Source of the DNA: Dastarcus helophoroides
Lineage: Eukaryota; Arthropoda; Insecta; Coleoptera; Bothrideridae
NCBI GenBank assembly: GCA_028583605.1
Contig: CM053328.1
Coordinates: 14,567,107 to 14,631,106 of the forward strand
Direction: 5' to 3'
Length of the DNA: 64,000 bases
This document shows positions 9,601-20,113 of the stretch, one piece after another. Made by a program: the position numbers and the translations under genes. The notes under the pieces are model-generated. The model searched no databases. It saw only the letters and a program-made list of their open reading frames with translations, and was not told the DNA's origin. Each line of letters starts with the position of its first letter. The stretch's first letter is position 1.

Positions 9601-12600
9601 GTACTAAAATCGCAAAATTTCCAATTTAAATTTCAATGGCATAATAAGATTACCCTTTACGAGTGAATTATACTTGAGAAAAAAATGTCAACTTTAGAAC
9701 AAAAATGTTGATAAAACGACAAAATTTCAAACTGAAATTTGAAATAAAAAAAAATAAAAGTGTTGAGGGACTTTTTTTAGGTATAAAAAATGGGTACTAA
9801 AAATTTAAGACAGTGGCTATTAAATAAATATTAAAATATGAATTATTGAAAAGTAAATACCCAGAGTTATCTCTGTGTAATATAACTGATGTTTTATTCT
9901 ATCTTTGAGTTTTCCAGTCGATGCTTCTACTTTACAGCTAAGTGAAACATCACATTTTAGGGCATTGGTGTTATGATTTCTTGACCAAGCCTAAAAATTA
10001 GGTTAAGCGGCTTTAAATGCCCATAAAATGTCTGCTTCCACATTGAATGAACTATTCAGTCCGTTATAAACACCTGATACACAATTATCATCAACGACTT
10101 TAAAACTTTTCGACTTAATTACGGAGTTTACAGTTTTCTTCCTGTCGAGTTCCCAAACAGCATAAATTCCATTGACCCCCGGAAGGCAGATATCAGATTT
10201 CGGCCGGAGCCTCGTCCACAAATTTATTCAGATTGTGATATTTTGGATTCCCACCATCTAACTGTTTAAGAATTAATCTATTTAACGCTAATAAAACGAG
10301 GCATTTAATTAATTAAAACGTCTAAGTAGATGGAAGTGATGCCTCATTTGCATATCTTAGAGGCTATATTAATACCAGCTTTAGGTTAGTTCGTACAAAA
10401 TTGAATTTGGGAGACCAAAGCAATTCAGACGAAAGTAAAAATTCTGAAGAAATACTAACACTAGATAAGTTTATACGTTTGGAGTTTGAGGGAGCAAATG
10501 TAAGATCCTGATGAGATTGTTGCGGTCTTTTCAAAATCGTTTCACCTTGGATATGACTTATTAAATTATCATGATTTCTTGTTTTAAATTTTGCTTATTC
10601 GCTCTAGTAGTGGCTAAGAAAACTGTCGACCTTTTAATGATTCCTTTAGCAGCTTTATAGAATGTTTTCCCTGTGATGGTGACTAGACCTACCAACTGTT
10701 CAGAATTGTCAAGGAGTCGATGTAGTCCAAAATAGAGGTTGAATGTGAAAATGTCAAGAAATATTACATTGGAGTATTTATATCATTTGAAAATGAGAGG
10801 ATTTCTTTTAGCCACTGAATATAATAATTATTTATTTACGCATACAAATAAATTGATATTGATTAAAAAAATCAACATTGACACCTAGAATAACTTTATA
10901 TTTCGAAGCGAGAAGCTACTTTTTTTAGTTTTCAAACCTATAATCGTTTCTGTTCAGATAAAATAAGAAATCCTAATGGTTACTGAAGGAAAAAATGATT
11001 ACAGATAATGGTAATCTTAATGGGTGTTTAAGATCTAATATTGTTGCTTTTTTCTCTACAAATTTCTAAGGAAGAGACTGTTTAGGGGTAATTTTGACGA
11101 TAAAGATGAAAACTTATGAAGGCGCATCCTAACGGTTTTGCTTTAGTAAATAAAAATAATAATAACCATAGCGACAAATGTAATCGTGACAAGTTGAAAT
11201 ATTAAAAAAATCTTATTTCACTGTGGTCATCAAGTCTGTATGTGATGCGTTGCGGAGAATTGTTGACAAAAACATATGACGTTTTATTTTAGCTAGTTTG
11301 TGACGCAAAATTTGAGCATATCGTCTTTATACAAAAACAAAAATCGGCCTCCCCGAACATGGCAGGTTGTCAGCCTTGTGGTGATTTACCCCCATCGGGT
11401 GGCGGTTGCGCGCCCAACCCTTGCTGTGTTCCTGTTATAGCAGAATCGATCCCCCATTACCAAGTTAACCCGAGACAGCCCCATGAACCTCCCAACCCAG
11501 CATCATGCAGTGTTGTTGTACCAGTAGTGTCCCCAGTGGTCCCCCCAGTCGTCCCACCCAGAAGAAGATGTAAGTACATCCAACCGCCCCGACCAAAGTC
11601 ATTCGCCCCCGAAAGGTGCTACATGCCGCCGGCTTCCAAAATGGAAGACAACACCATTTACCGAAAGTCGTATCTCCCCATGGATGGCCCAAAAACCAAC
11701 CCAATCATACCAGACAACAACCTGTGCGTCGGCGAGGGCAAAATGTCCGACAATACCATCAACAGAATGTCATATTTACCCCACAAAGTCAAACCGCCTT
11801 GCCCCATAGTACCATGTTCACATCGACTGATAGGCGAAGGTCCCATGCAGGACATCACCACCCAAAAACATGATTACGTCCCGAAACCGATAGCGAGACA
11901 AGGCCCGATTGTCCCTCCGATCAACCTCTACAGCAGCGATTGCCCCTTGAGTGACAAAACCATCAACAGGCTCTCATATATGCCCGTGGATGTGCTGAAG
12001 GCGAAAACGGGCCCGATTTTACCCAACGACGCAATTGAGAAGCCGTGCGGCAGAATCAGCGATAAAACCGTACAGAATATGTCGTATCAACCGTGGGAAC
12101 CGCAAGAACCGATGGATATGCCATGGGCTCAGAAACCGCAGTATGTACCTCCTATTATGAAAATGGAGAACAACACGATCAACCGGATGAGTTACGTACC
12201 ACCGGGGCAGTTCGTCGAGTGTTGTCCCGATGATCCGGACTGTATAGAGTGTCCGGAGCCCCCCTGCCACCAGACGCATGCACCTAAAAATTGTTGTGGT
12301 CCATGTTGTTGTCCTAAAGCTGCATGTTAAAAAAAATTTCGTGCTGTATATTGTATCTGTGTCTTTTTTAATATTTTATTTATTGGACTCATTTTTATAA
12401 TATACAATATTACCCCTTTTGGTCAATTTATTTTTCTTACTGCCACGTCTGGAGCGTTTAAATAAAAAATTAAGCAAAAAAAACACTGTTATGGATTTTT
12501 TTTAAATTTTACTATTTTTGAAAAAAGTAAAAACATACAACCTCTGTTCCATAATAAGTGAGCCATTACCCATTTTTTCTCATCGTTTTAAAGCTTGTGA

Positions 12601-15600
12601 TGTTAGAACACTTCAACCTAATTGTTTGACGTTTAATTGCTGCTAATGACAAACTATCCCACCAAATATTTTGACAGATGATTGTACACGTAAAAAATAT
12701 TAAATTGCCAATAAGTATTACATAGAATGCAAGTGGCTCACTTATTATGAAACAAAGGTAGTATTTTTTAACCCACAGTTTCGTAAAAATATGGAGTAGA
12801 AATTTAAAAGAAAAAAGAAAACTTCTGTCTATCGAGACTCTTTTTTTCTATAGATTTTCCAAGCTATGAAATTCGTTATCGAGCAGAATTTTCCCCAAAA
12901 ATTACAACTTCTTCTTGTTTAAGAAGGCGGTTTGTCGGCACTCTCCTTATTTTCTTATCCTACTCGCGGTGCAGATATGTGGTTAACCTTTGCGAGTGGA
13001 TTCAACTTAAAAAAAATTAGTTTAACTTTGAAATTTCAAAAAAAATAAAATTTCTTGAGAAAGTCTAAATATTTAGGTTTAAAGCCCAAATTTCGACAGA
13101 CAGGTAAAAATTTCAATTAAAATCAAAAATGTTCATTGATTTTTACAAACATTTAACTTCAAACTTGAAATTTTGAAGTTTAAATCGAGATTTAGTTTTA
13201 AACCCAGAAATTTGACAAGGTATAAATTTTCTTTCTAAGTTGGAAAAGGCCAATGATTTTACAAAAATTCGACCTAGAACTAACAAATTTCAAGTTAAAA
13301 CCAATATTTCGAAAAATAAATTTTCAGAAAGAAATCATAATTTTTGATATTAAATTTGAAATTTTGAGACTAAGAACAAAATTTCAAGATAAAATTCTTT
13401 ATTTTAAAAGTTCAGAAAAGTATCAAACATTTAAAAGTTAGATCACAATTGTAGAAAAAATAAAAATACTTTAAATTTCGAAGTTAAGGGAGTCGATTTT
13501 TTTTAAATAGACTTTAAACTGAAAATTTCGAGAAAAAATTAAAATTTTCAAATAAAACTCAATAATATATGTAAAATTTTAAATACAAAATTAAAATTTC
13601 GACTTTTAAGTTGAGTTTAACATTGGAACCTTAAAAAATATAGAACCTTAAAGTTTACCTTTAGAATTTTGAAAACTCCGCAAACCTTTTATAAATTTTG
13701 GGTTTTTGGGAAAATAATCAAAAAACAACTATAAAAGAATTTTCTACTTTGCTTTTATCTAAAATAAATTTTGGTTTTTAAAATTAGAATATTCAGATAA
13801 AAGTCGAAATTTTGAATTCAAAATCAAAATAACGACATAAAGTCATATTTTAAAAAATGGGCAAAATAACTTCTATAAAATCAATATTTAAAGTCGAAAA
13901 AAGTAAAAATCAAAAGTCAGAATTTTGAAACTAAAAAAAGTCGGAGTAAGAACAAATTTTGATAATAAACTCAAAATTAAAAAAAATCTTAAGATCCCTA
14001 CAAACATACATATTTAGTTCAAGCGTCGAAAAAATGTCGAAGCTTTAGAGTGAAGTCGAAATTTCTGGATAAAAGTTGAAATTTTGAAAAACTAAGATCT
14101 TACAAAGAAAAAGAGAATAAATTCAAAATTTTGAGAAAATCCCAAGTCCACGGTTCAGACAACAACACCCAACTGGCGATCTATTGGCATATATTACTCA
14201 CATATTTAACTCACTTATGGAAAAATATGATGAAACTAGAATTGTGGCATAGGATTTCTTAAAGGCCTTCGACAGAGTCTGGCACCGATCTCTTCTCGCC
14301 AAATTAACATCTGATGGTCTTCCTCCTGATCTTTGTCATTTGATATCCAGCTTTCTCTATGACATATATCTTCAGGTCATCGTTGATGATGGCATCTTAT
14401 CCTAGATATTTGCGATTAATGCAGGAGTGCCTTAGGGGTTTACCTGTCTTTCTGCTCTGTTTTTGTTACATATAAACGATCTCTTAGCTTCAACTTCCAA
14501 TCCAATATACAGTTACACAGATGATAGTAGCTTGGTGTCTTTTTTTTTCTCCGAGAAAACATTATCCGTCGCTGCTTCAGATCGACTAAGGAAACAGCAG
14601 GTGCAGATGACTAATCGGGATCTAAAAATCATTCGGGAATGGGGTAAGAAAAATCTGGTCGATTTTAACACTTCAAAAACTCAGACCAGTTTTCTCTAAG
14701 AAAACAGCAGGGGATAATGCAACAAACATACTCATGGACGGTAAAATCCTCCCAATGAGATTTAATCTGTCTATCCTAGGAGTGAATGCGAACATTATCT
14801 TCTCTTTTTTGCGACGAGCATGTACGCGTCATTGCCAAATCCGCCTCTCAGAAACTGGGCTTTTTTTAGAGCTAAAAGGTACTTCACATCTTATCAGATA
14901 CTCACACTATACAAAGCTCAAGTTAAGCCAACACTAGAATACTGTTCTCATGTTTGGAGTGCAGCTCCAAAGTACACTTTAGCTCTTTAGGATTCAATTC
15001 AAATAAGAGCGATTCGCCTAATTGATGACGAGAGTTTGACCAATTCTCTCGAAACACTAGAGCACAGGCGGATGATTCGTGATTTGTTTCTTTTCTACAA
15101 GTACTTTAATGGGAGATGCTTGCAAAAACTAATAGGATTGATCCCCCCAAGGGCAAGATTTTTGAGGCATACAAGACAGTCGAAGACAGCTAATTCCTAT
15201 GCGATCCAGCTTCACACAGTGAGGACTTCTGTCTACGGAGATTCTTTTTTTCTATAAAACTTTCAAGCTATGGAACTCGTTATGGAACGCAGTTTACCCC
15301 AAAAATCAACCCATCCTTGTTTAAGAAGGCAGTTCATGACCATCTATTCTTGTTTTTGCATCCTACTCGCGGTGCTTTGGAGGCATAATAGTGTTACCCC
15401 TTGCGAGTGGATTAAACATAAAAAAACACACTTGATGAATTTTCATTTGAATACCTGACAAAAAGCAGCAAATTTGATAAAGGGAGGAGTTAAATCAAAC
15501 AATTATTCCTTATTTTCACCTTAAATATTTTTCAAAAATTAAATTATTGTTGGGATCTACGAGTCATTTAAAAACATCACTGGAATTTTCACAATAAATG

Positions 15601-16556
15601 ATGGTATTGAAAAGCCAAAAATTTATTATTTCATATCCAAGAGCCGATAAACCTGTCACGTTATTGATTCAATACCAAGGCAAATAAAAGAATAGTTGAT
15701 TTGCTCCTGTATGCAAAAACAAACACAATTATCCATCAAAAGCTTTATTATATGAAAAAGAGGTTTATATTCTGTGTTGTGTTATCCTCTCAAAAGAAGT
15801 TTCTACTTAATAGAATCAATCTACTCACTTCGGATAGGCCAATCTAAGGTCGGACTTCAGCTTTGTTAACAGCTCGGTGACGGTGCCAAATTGCCTCAAA
15901 GTCATCTCACAACCACTGGAGATCAGCATCGGGTTCCTGTAATCTCTAAACGAATTGCTCTTCGCCCTCAGGCCTTTTTCACTCTCCACTTGCACGCCGT
16001 TGTTGATCATATACAAATTGGCCACCATGCCGCCCGACGATTTTTTACCCCATTTCTTCAACGACGCCGCATAATCCTCTGGATTGTATATCGGCGGCCT
16101 CTGTCTATCCTGAAATCCAATAAAATCCAGTCAAAACGCCCATTTTATAAGAGAACGTCTTTTTCACGTAGAATTCTCTCCGGTAAGTGCAACATTAAAA
16201 ACCCATTAACCTGGTTGCTGTATTTCACTTTTTTTATTTGCATTCGCACATTTCTTTCTTAGTAGTTTTATGAATTAAGATTTAAAAGCATCATAATGCG
16301 CTGCGTTAAATTGTATATTAGTCAGCGATTTTGAAATAGTTAATTTAATGTTATAATTTTGTTTGTTTTCTTCGTTTCAGATAGGTATCGTCTACGTGGG
16401 AGCAAGTTTCTTGGTCGTAATTTCCCAAACAATGAGATATGATGAGAGATTAGCGATCTTACCTTCGTTAAGGTTTCCTCCATGTACTGAAATGTTCCCA
16501 GTCTGCAGGATTCTTCAGAGTTCGGTGCCATACTGCTGCAGGAATCGAACAAGTCG
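5382..16556 (-). CDS. mwh: Multiple wing hairs-like GBD-FH3 domain protein (six exons; 5' end not found)
   Basis: Exons on the minus strand are 16556-16463, 16109-15829, 9036-8723, 7209-6943, 6887-6723 and 6670-5382, all with GT-AG borders and compatible phases. They give about 801 residues. The GBD starts near residue 32 (PPIYNPEDYAASLKKWGKK). The FH3 armadillo region covers about residues 110-315, with SDPLDGITLLLDLLRAI, SAGLFTLAICIMSNVNKSRI and LRLRFGEPVRFRFLVGML. A coiled coil follows (about 335-400), then a charged, serine-rich tail ending in DIPSGLY. FH1 and FH2 domains are absent. Among insect GBD-FH3 proteins this is the architecture of Mwh, a planar-polarity effector that limits F-actin and wing-hair formation. 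The Drosophila protein is of similar length. The frame is interrupted by single surplus bases at 8857-8858, 6044-6046 and 5539-5544. The first coding codons lie in an unidentified upstream exon, unless the ATG at codon 11 of the first exon is used. Confidence 0.78.
6723..6887 (-). CDS. mwh: mwh exon 5 of those seen (start of coiled coil)
   Basis: The acceptor TTTCGCAG precedes 6887 and the donor GTAAGT follows 6723. The 55 codons run NISVNSNIADKILEEINHWD to RLRDKVLLLERKVQ. The heptad-like AERENDRLRDKVLLLERKVQ starts the coiled coil. Confidence 0.8.
6943..7209 (-). CDS. mwh: mwh exon 4 of those seen (FH3)
   Basis: The acceptor TGTCTAG precedes 7209 and the donor GTAATT follows 6943. The exon is exactly 89 codons, LLTKTCEPPGNGHSAVSEAM through AGFDVDIIRK. 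It contains RLRFGEPVRFRFLVGML and KFLNKFLDTSSSLQKRLYIQ, typical of the FH3 helical repeats. Confidence 0.8.
7210..8722 (-). repeat. mwh intron filled by a purine-rich tract
   Basis: From about 7380 to 8560 the plus strand is almost entirely A and G, built of irregular GAAAAAG, GAAGAA and AAGAAAG units. The transcribed mwh strand is therefore pyrimidine-rich over more than 1 kb. Related non-purine segments recur within it (for example around 8285-8325 and 8604-8650). They suggest an old larger repeat unit of roughly 320 bp. Short ORFs here are artefacts of the composition. Confidence 0.7.
8723..9036 (-). CDS. mwh: mwh exon 3 of those seen (FH3, first frameshift)
   Basis: The acceptor TTCCAG precedes 9036 and the donor GTAAGT follows 8723. 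The exon starts in the frame FVQEFVSDPLDGITLLLDLL and, after about 60 codons, shifts to the frame CLLTCCTRYPEASRRLTASS, ending in RILALE. The switch lies at the GG pair 8857-8858. Without one of these bases the junction reads LLDELACLQCLLTCC. The length becomes 104 whole codons plus the split base. Confidence 0.75.
10003..10221 (-). CDS. Unrecognised 72-residue ORF in an mwh intron
   Basis: The ORF begins MWTRLRPKSDICLPG and ends VEADILWAFKAA. Base composition is less AT-rich than its surroundings and the peptide looks protein-like (no low-complexity runs), but I recognise no family. Farther right, around 10570-10740, the same strand has protein-like residues (FTFNLYFGLHRLL) that could belong to the same decayed transposon. 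It may be a transposase scrap or a chance ORF. Confidence 0.2.
   Translation of the reverse strand: MWTRLRPKSDICLPGVNGIYAVWELDRKKTVNSVIKSKSFKVVDDNCVSGVYNGLNSSFNVEADILWAFKAA
11325..11332 (+). promoter_or_regulatory. Possible TATA-like box of the SAXO-like gene
   Basis: CTTTATAC lies 27 bp upstream of the ATG at 11359, so the leader would be very short if this is the TATA element. This is a position argument only. Confidence 0.25.
11359..12330 (+). CDS. SAXO-like (stabiliser of axonemal microtubules) protein
   Basis: A single uninterrupted 323-codon ORF with normal composition, much richer in GC than its surroundings. Six copies of a motif of the form M-x-D-N-T-I-x-R-x-S-Y-x-P begin at about residues 95, 129, 163, 197, 233 and 269. 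Examples are MSDNTINRMSYLP and LSDKTINRLSYMP. They match the microtubule-binding Mn repeats of the SAXO/FAM154 family, which decorate and stabilise axonemal doublets in cilia and sperm tails. The N-terminus (GCxPCGD, CxPNPCC) and C-terminus (CCGPCCCP) are cysteine-rich, and residues 50-70 are valine/proline-rich. It lies antisense in the longest mwh intron. AATAAA at 12461-12466 is a suitable polyadenylation signal. Being intronless and nested, it may be a testis gene, possibly of retroposed origin; that is inference. Confidence 0.8.
   Translation: MAGCQPCGDLPPSGGGCAPNPCCVPVIAESIPHYQVNPRQPHEPPNPASCSVVVPVVSPVVPPVVPPRRRCKYIQPPRPKSFAPERCYMPPASKMEDNTIYRKSYLPMDGPKTNPIIPDNNLCVGEGKMSDNTINRMSYLPHKVKPPCPIVPCSHRLIGEGPMQDITTQKHDYVPKPIARQGPIVPPINLYSSDCPLSDKTINRLSYMPVDVLKAKTGPILPNDAIEKPCGRISDKTVQNMSYQPWEPQEPMDMPWAQKPQYVPPIMKMENNTINRMSYVPPGQFVECCPDDPDCIECPEPPCHQTHAPKNCCGPCCCPKAAC
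12461..12466 (+). terminator. AATAAA polyadenylation signal for the SAXO-like gene
   Basis: AATAAA lies 130 bp after the stop codon, in AT-rich 3' sequence on the coding strand. Confidence 0.5.
12538..12761. mobile_element. Mariner-type MITE with TA target duplication
   Basis: This 224-bp sequence has inverted ends of about 28 bp. The left starts CAACCTCTGTTCCATAATAA and the right, reverse-complemented, CTACCTTTGTTTCATAATAA; both continue with GTGAGCCA. TA stands immediately outside both ends (12536-12537 and 12762-12763). It has no coding capacity. Size, ends and TA duplication fit a Tc1/mariner-derived MITE. Confidence 0.8.
12818..13010 (+). mobile_element. 3' fragment of the same non-LTR retrotransposon as at 14158-15460
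   Basis: The stretch CTTCTGTCTAtCGAGA through CTACTCGCGGTGC to TTGCGAGTGG matches 15223-15412 almost in step, including the block encoding the SFF.. KLWNS region. It is a second, 5'-truncated and more degraded copy in the same orientation. Confidence 0.7.
13010..14150. repeat. Degenerate A/T simple-sequence island (purine orientation)
   Basis: The region is built from irregular recurrences of AAATTTCGA, AAATTTTGA and GTCGAAATTTT separated by A-rich spacers. There is no fixed period and no coding content. It lies inside the largest mwh intron between two fragments of one retrotransposon family. Confidence 0.7.
14158..15460 (+). pseudogene. Jockey/CR1-like non-LTR retrotransposon, pol C-terminal half
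   Basis: Plus-strand reading, with several stops and shifts, gives QQHPTGDLLAYITHIFNSLM, then DFLKAFDRVWHRSLLAKL. These are followed by a decayed GVPxG block, the catalytic box as YSYTDDSSLV (about 14505-14535), and NLVDFNTSKTQ. The C-terminal part includes YKAQVKPTLEYCSHVWSAAP, EHRRMIRDLFLFYKYFNG and a final KLWNS block. YTDD replaces YADD. The order and wording fit APE-type non-LTR elements of the jockey/CR1 group; the N-terminal endonuclease part is absent (5' truncation). It lies in the mwh intron, opposite to mwh, and is not functional. Confidence 0.75.
15461..15828. other. mwh intron, no further feature
   Basis: AT-rich sequence between the retrotransposon 3' end and mwh exon 2; nothing recognised. 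Confidence 0.4.
15829..16109 (-). CDS. mwh: mwh exon 2 of those seen (GBD)
   Basis: The acceptor TTTCAG precedes 16109 and the donor GTGAGT follows 15829. It encodes DRQRPPIYNPEDYAASLKKW through TELLTKLKSDLRLAYP and leaves two bases. These join the first base of the next exon to give Asn, so the protein reads AYPN-FVQEF. This is the GTPase-binding part of the domain pair. Confidence 0.75.
16463..16556 (-). CDS. mwh: mwh exon 1 of those seen
   Basis: The acceptor TTTTCAG precedes 16556 and the donor GTAAGA follows 16463. The exon encodes DLFDSCSSMAPNSEE and ends MEETLTK. One base at the 5' side completes a codon begun in an upstream exon that I could not locate. An internal ATG (SSMAPN) is an alternative start. 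Confidence 0.65.
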
Positions 16557-17580
16557 CTGAAAACGAAGAGAAATAAAACAATTAGATTTACTCGTTTTAA
16601 TTAATAATTGAATGCCTCATAATTAACATCATATTATAAAATAGTATTCACTCATCGTGAGAAACGAGAGATAAGGCGAATATCTTTTCTGTATGAGTAA
16701 TTACTCAAAGTACAATCAATTGATGTTAACATGACACTGCAAACGGCATATATTAATTAAATTGGTTTTATAAATTTAATTTACTGTGTTGCTGACTTAA
16801 TGTGAAGCAGTTTCTGCGAATCTATTGCACTCTAACATTGCAAAAGTCATTCTAAATCACGCATTTTTAAAGAGCAAACTAGTTACAGATTAAATTTATC
16901 TAGTATTACAATATCACATTCCCGTCAGGTTGCCTGAAATTCTTCATCAAAGATGAGGGAAGAGGCAGACAAAATGTCTTTTAATGCTAAAAAAATCATT
17001 CTTCATGTTTCTACAACAAATAAAGAAATGTGAAGCTCACAATGGTTTTGAATAAAATCTGAAAACAAATTGCTCTACCTATTGCACATCACGACTGTCG
17101 GTCCACGTCATGAATGCTGGGGGTTCATGGAAGGCCTACTTAACAACATTTATTATAATTAATCCAGTAATTTGTCTGATCCTACGTTACAAAAAATGGT
17201 TTTTAAATTCCCTGCTTCAGCTTATTTCTTACTACTAACTAGAATAGAGGAAGGTGGGGGGCCTTTCTGGCTCATGCACAGGGACGGGCTGGTTCCAAAT
17301 TTTGTGGAGGGCTATCTAAGTCAGCGGCCCCTTACTGGGAGCTATTATTCCATTACAATGCTATTAAATTCTTGAAGTGCCCAATAAACGATGTATTAAA
17401 AGAAATGCGCTTACAATTTTCAGTAGAGTTGACAAATTCTATATACTTTAACATTTGACTGTTTTCGATTTGGAGCAAAATATTTATTTCAAACGGTTGC
17501 TCATATCATCTTTTAGAAGGTATGCCTTTTAACGTAAAAATATGTTGAAATAAACTACCTATTTAAAATAAATATACGTG
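16557..17580. other. Sequence 5' of the first mwh exon seen
   Basis: AT-rich, probably intronic or upstream mwh sequence. The ORF at 17172-17375 (plus) is less AT-rich but shows no family resemblance. I looked for an exon ending in phase 2 that could join 16556 and found no convincing one. Confidence 0.35.
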
Positions 17581-17900
17581 GGTGCAGAAAAAAGTTATGA
17601 TGTTATAGAATCATGCAGGACAGCGCAGGTAGCGCCCCCTGTCAGCTATTTGTAATATGTTAGCAAATTAGAGTTCTTCGACTTAAGAAACCCTCTTGTG
17701 CCAAATTTCGTGCCTATATTACAATTTATTCAATAGTTATACGAAAAAATCGATTTTCTTTTCAACTTTGACATCCTGCATCTCTGTTAATATCACCTTT
17801 TGGTATAAGTAAATGTAGATAAATCACATTATTTCGTTACGAAAAATCCACTCTTACCACTCTACCATTACTTACGGTCCACTCTGTATTTATTAAAGAC
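17581..17900. repeat. Probable dispersed repeat ending in a CCACTCTGTATT terminus
   Basis: It begins GTGGGTGCAGAAAAAAG and contains a GC-rich AGGTAGCGCCCCCTGTCAGC block unlike its surroundings. It ends GGTCCACTCTGTATTTA. Such ends are common in short dispersed insect repeats. Only one copy is in the window, so this is tentative. Confidence 0.3.
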
Positions 17901-17904
17901 CTTT

Positions 17905-18050
17905 GCATAATTTTCGATATTGAAATACAAATCTTGTCCTCTGAAACCAGGAAAGGTTAAAAAACCAGGAAAGGTTAAAAACCCAAAAAAGGTTGTTCTA
18001 ACGCTTTCAATAGCTAAGCTATCATCCTCAAGGAGACACTAAAGAGATTA
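17905..18050 (-). repeat. Hammerhead-motif short element, copy 1 (minus)
   Basis: On the minus strand it reads GAGGATGATAGCTTAGCTAT, TGAAAGCGTTAGAACAACC, then a tract with CCTTTCCTGGTTTCAG and GGACAAGATTTGTATTTCAA. This is the same order as the copies at 23560-23710, 27080-27310 and 58270-58490. Here the core is degraded (GAGGATGA for CTGAAGATGA). The segment CCTTTCCTGGTTT is duplicated. Confidence 0.55.
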
Positions 18051-18639
18051 AAAAAATAATTTTCGATAAAAATATAAAGGAAGAAAATCCATCTTTTTTA
18101 GTTTTTTCAAATAATTTAAATATTGTAAATTTTTCTTCATTTTTTTTTCATATATTGTGCAGTAATATAATATATAGCTTCGCGTTAATTTTAAAATTTT
18201 AAATATCGCCCCTCTTCAAATAAGCAAATACATATATTTATTGACCATACACGAGTATTTCTACCGCCAAATGTACGACTTGCACAACCTCCTTGTAGAC
18301 AACTTCCAGCAAATTAGAAATAAATTTGAACTTGCTAGAGCGCTCTCCACGGTTGTTTACAAGTGCAACACAATTATTGCGGCAAGCCCCTAGCGCAAGT
18401 TTTTTTTTCCATGGTTACCCCCTACATGTCGTATACCAAATTTGCCAGAAAGGTCTAACTTTTCATATGGTACAATAAAAAAGAACTTTGCTATTTAAAA
18501 AAAATCATAATTCCCTTTCCACTGGTTATAATTTCGAGAATTAAACTTTACCAAAGTGCATGCCGCAAAAAGCAAACTTCTTCTGTCCAAGCGATTTCTA
18601 CAAAAATTGCTAGTTTCCGAAATGTTGTAATACTTCCGC

Positions 18640-20035
18640 TTATACCGGAAGTTGACACCAACTTCGTTATTTTAAATAAAACACTGTATATATTTTTTTA
18701 TTTTTGGATTTTATTTGATATTTTAGGGCTATTTGAATAATAAACATTGTTCTTAAAATTTATAATTTTTTAAATAATTGGGTTTTTATAAAATATTTGA
18801 CAGATGCAAAGTCTTACTAAATTCTTTGTATCTTTTTCCACAAAATTAATATTAATTTCATAGTTGATACATAATAGAACACATATAAAGCTACTTTCAA
18901 CAACTTTCATAAGTAAAAAAACATTATACCGAGTGGTAAATTTACGACTGTATATTTTAATAAATTCAAACAACGATAACTTTGTTACCTCAAATGGAAC
19001 ACCCTATTTTTTTGACATATCTTGTGCAAAATGAAATTATCTTTTAACTGATATAAACATGGTGGAGTGTTTTTTACAATTTTTAGAAATAATTGCAATT
19101 TTAACTTTTATTTTTCTATTTCACAGTCATTGAATTCTTACTGAGTAGCATATCAGTGACGAACTCGAAAAAATAAACAATCAGTCAAATTATTTATAGT
19201 AGATCATAGTGTGAGACGAAGCTAAAATTAAAACATGCCTAGTCGACATAATTGGAAATAATGCTATTTTGAAATTTTTATTATCAACAACGGATTTTCT
19301 TCTATCTGATTTTTCTTTAACGGCTTTAACGGAGTCGAAATTTGTGACATTTTTAACCATTCGCTTTACTGAATTTCATGAGAACTTTACCTTATGTGGA
19401 TATTGAACAACAAATTTATCACTGTATCACATATTTGTTATATTACTTTGTTGCATCGTCAGAAAATAATAAACAATTGAAATAATTTTCATTACTAAAA
19501 CACACTATAAAATAAATTATAAATAATTTAACAAATGGTTTCCTGATAATTTAATTGTCGATAGAGAGAATTCTTTTAGTGTAAAATTAGAAAATAAAAA
19601 TAAAAAATTGCAAATATTTCTAAAACTTATTACAACAGTTAAAATCTACATAAGATATGCTAAAATAATATAGGGTATTCCATTTAAAATAACAGAGTTA
19701 TCGCTGTTTGAATTCATCAGACGTGAATTCAACACTCGGTATAATGTTTTTTAATATATGAAAGTTGTGCAAGATAGCTTCATATGTAGTTTACTCACGT
19801 ACCAAATATGAAATAGATATATAGTTTCTGGAAAAAGATACAAAGAATTTCGTGGGACCTTGCATCTGTCAAATTTTTTATAAAAATCCAATTTTCTCAA
19901 AAACTATAAATTTTAAGAACAATATTTGTTATCCAAAGTGGCCTTAAAATATCAAATAAAATCTAAAAATGCAAGAATATATAAGGCATCTTATTTAAAA
20001 TAACGAAGTTGGTATCAACTTCCGGTATGCGTGTA
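18640..20035. repeat. Large imperfect palindrome with arms of about 450 bp
   Basis: The left arm (about 18640-19115) is the inverse of the right arm (about 19590-20035). Shared landmarks are the terminus TTCCATTTAAAATAACgaAGTT, repeated twice per arm (around 18668 and 19000 on the left, 19672 and 19982 on the right), a GTATCTTTTTCC block, and a TTGCAATTATTTCTAAAA block near the centre. The termini resemble the AGGGTGTTCCATTT ends common in dispersed insect repeats. The centre (19116-19589) is AT-rich and non-coding. Confidence 0.7.
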
Positions 20036-20113
20036 ATATACGAAGGTAAATCAAATATGAAACGGAATTTGTTTTTAACAATTATTGCTACAAGATACGT
20101 GTATGAAAGTTAT

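Larger units (their letters stand above)
9037..11340. other. mwh intron, part between exon 3 and the nested SAXO-like gene
   Basis: The intron runs from 15828 to 9037. This part is AT-rich and mostly unremarkable apart from the small minus-strand ORF listed at 10003-10221. Confidence 0.5.

Noticed and set aside
11465..12279. Overlapping ORFs in other frames across the SAXO-like gene
   Set aside because: They lie inside the 323-codon ORF, which alone carries periodic family motifs.
15891..16262. 123-codon plus-strand ORF
   Set aside because: Mostly antisense to mwh exon 2 and running into intron; no family resemblance.
5382..16556. Calling the gene a diaphanous- or FMNL-type formin
   Set aside because: No FH1 or FH2 domain follows the coiled coil, and the frame ends at a conserved-looking C-terminus.
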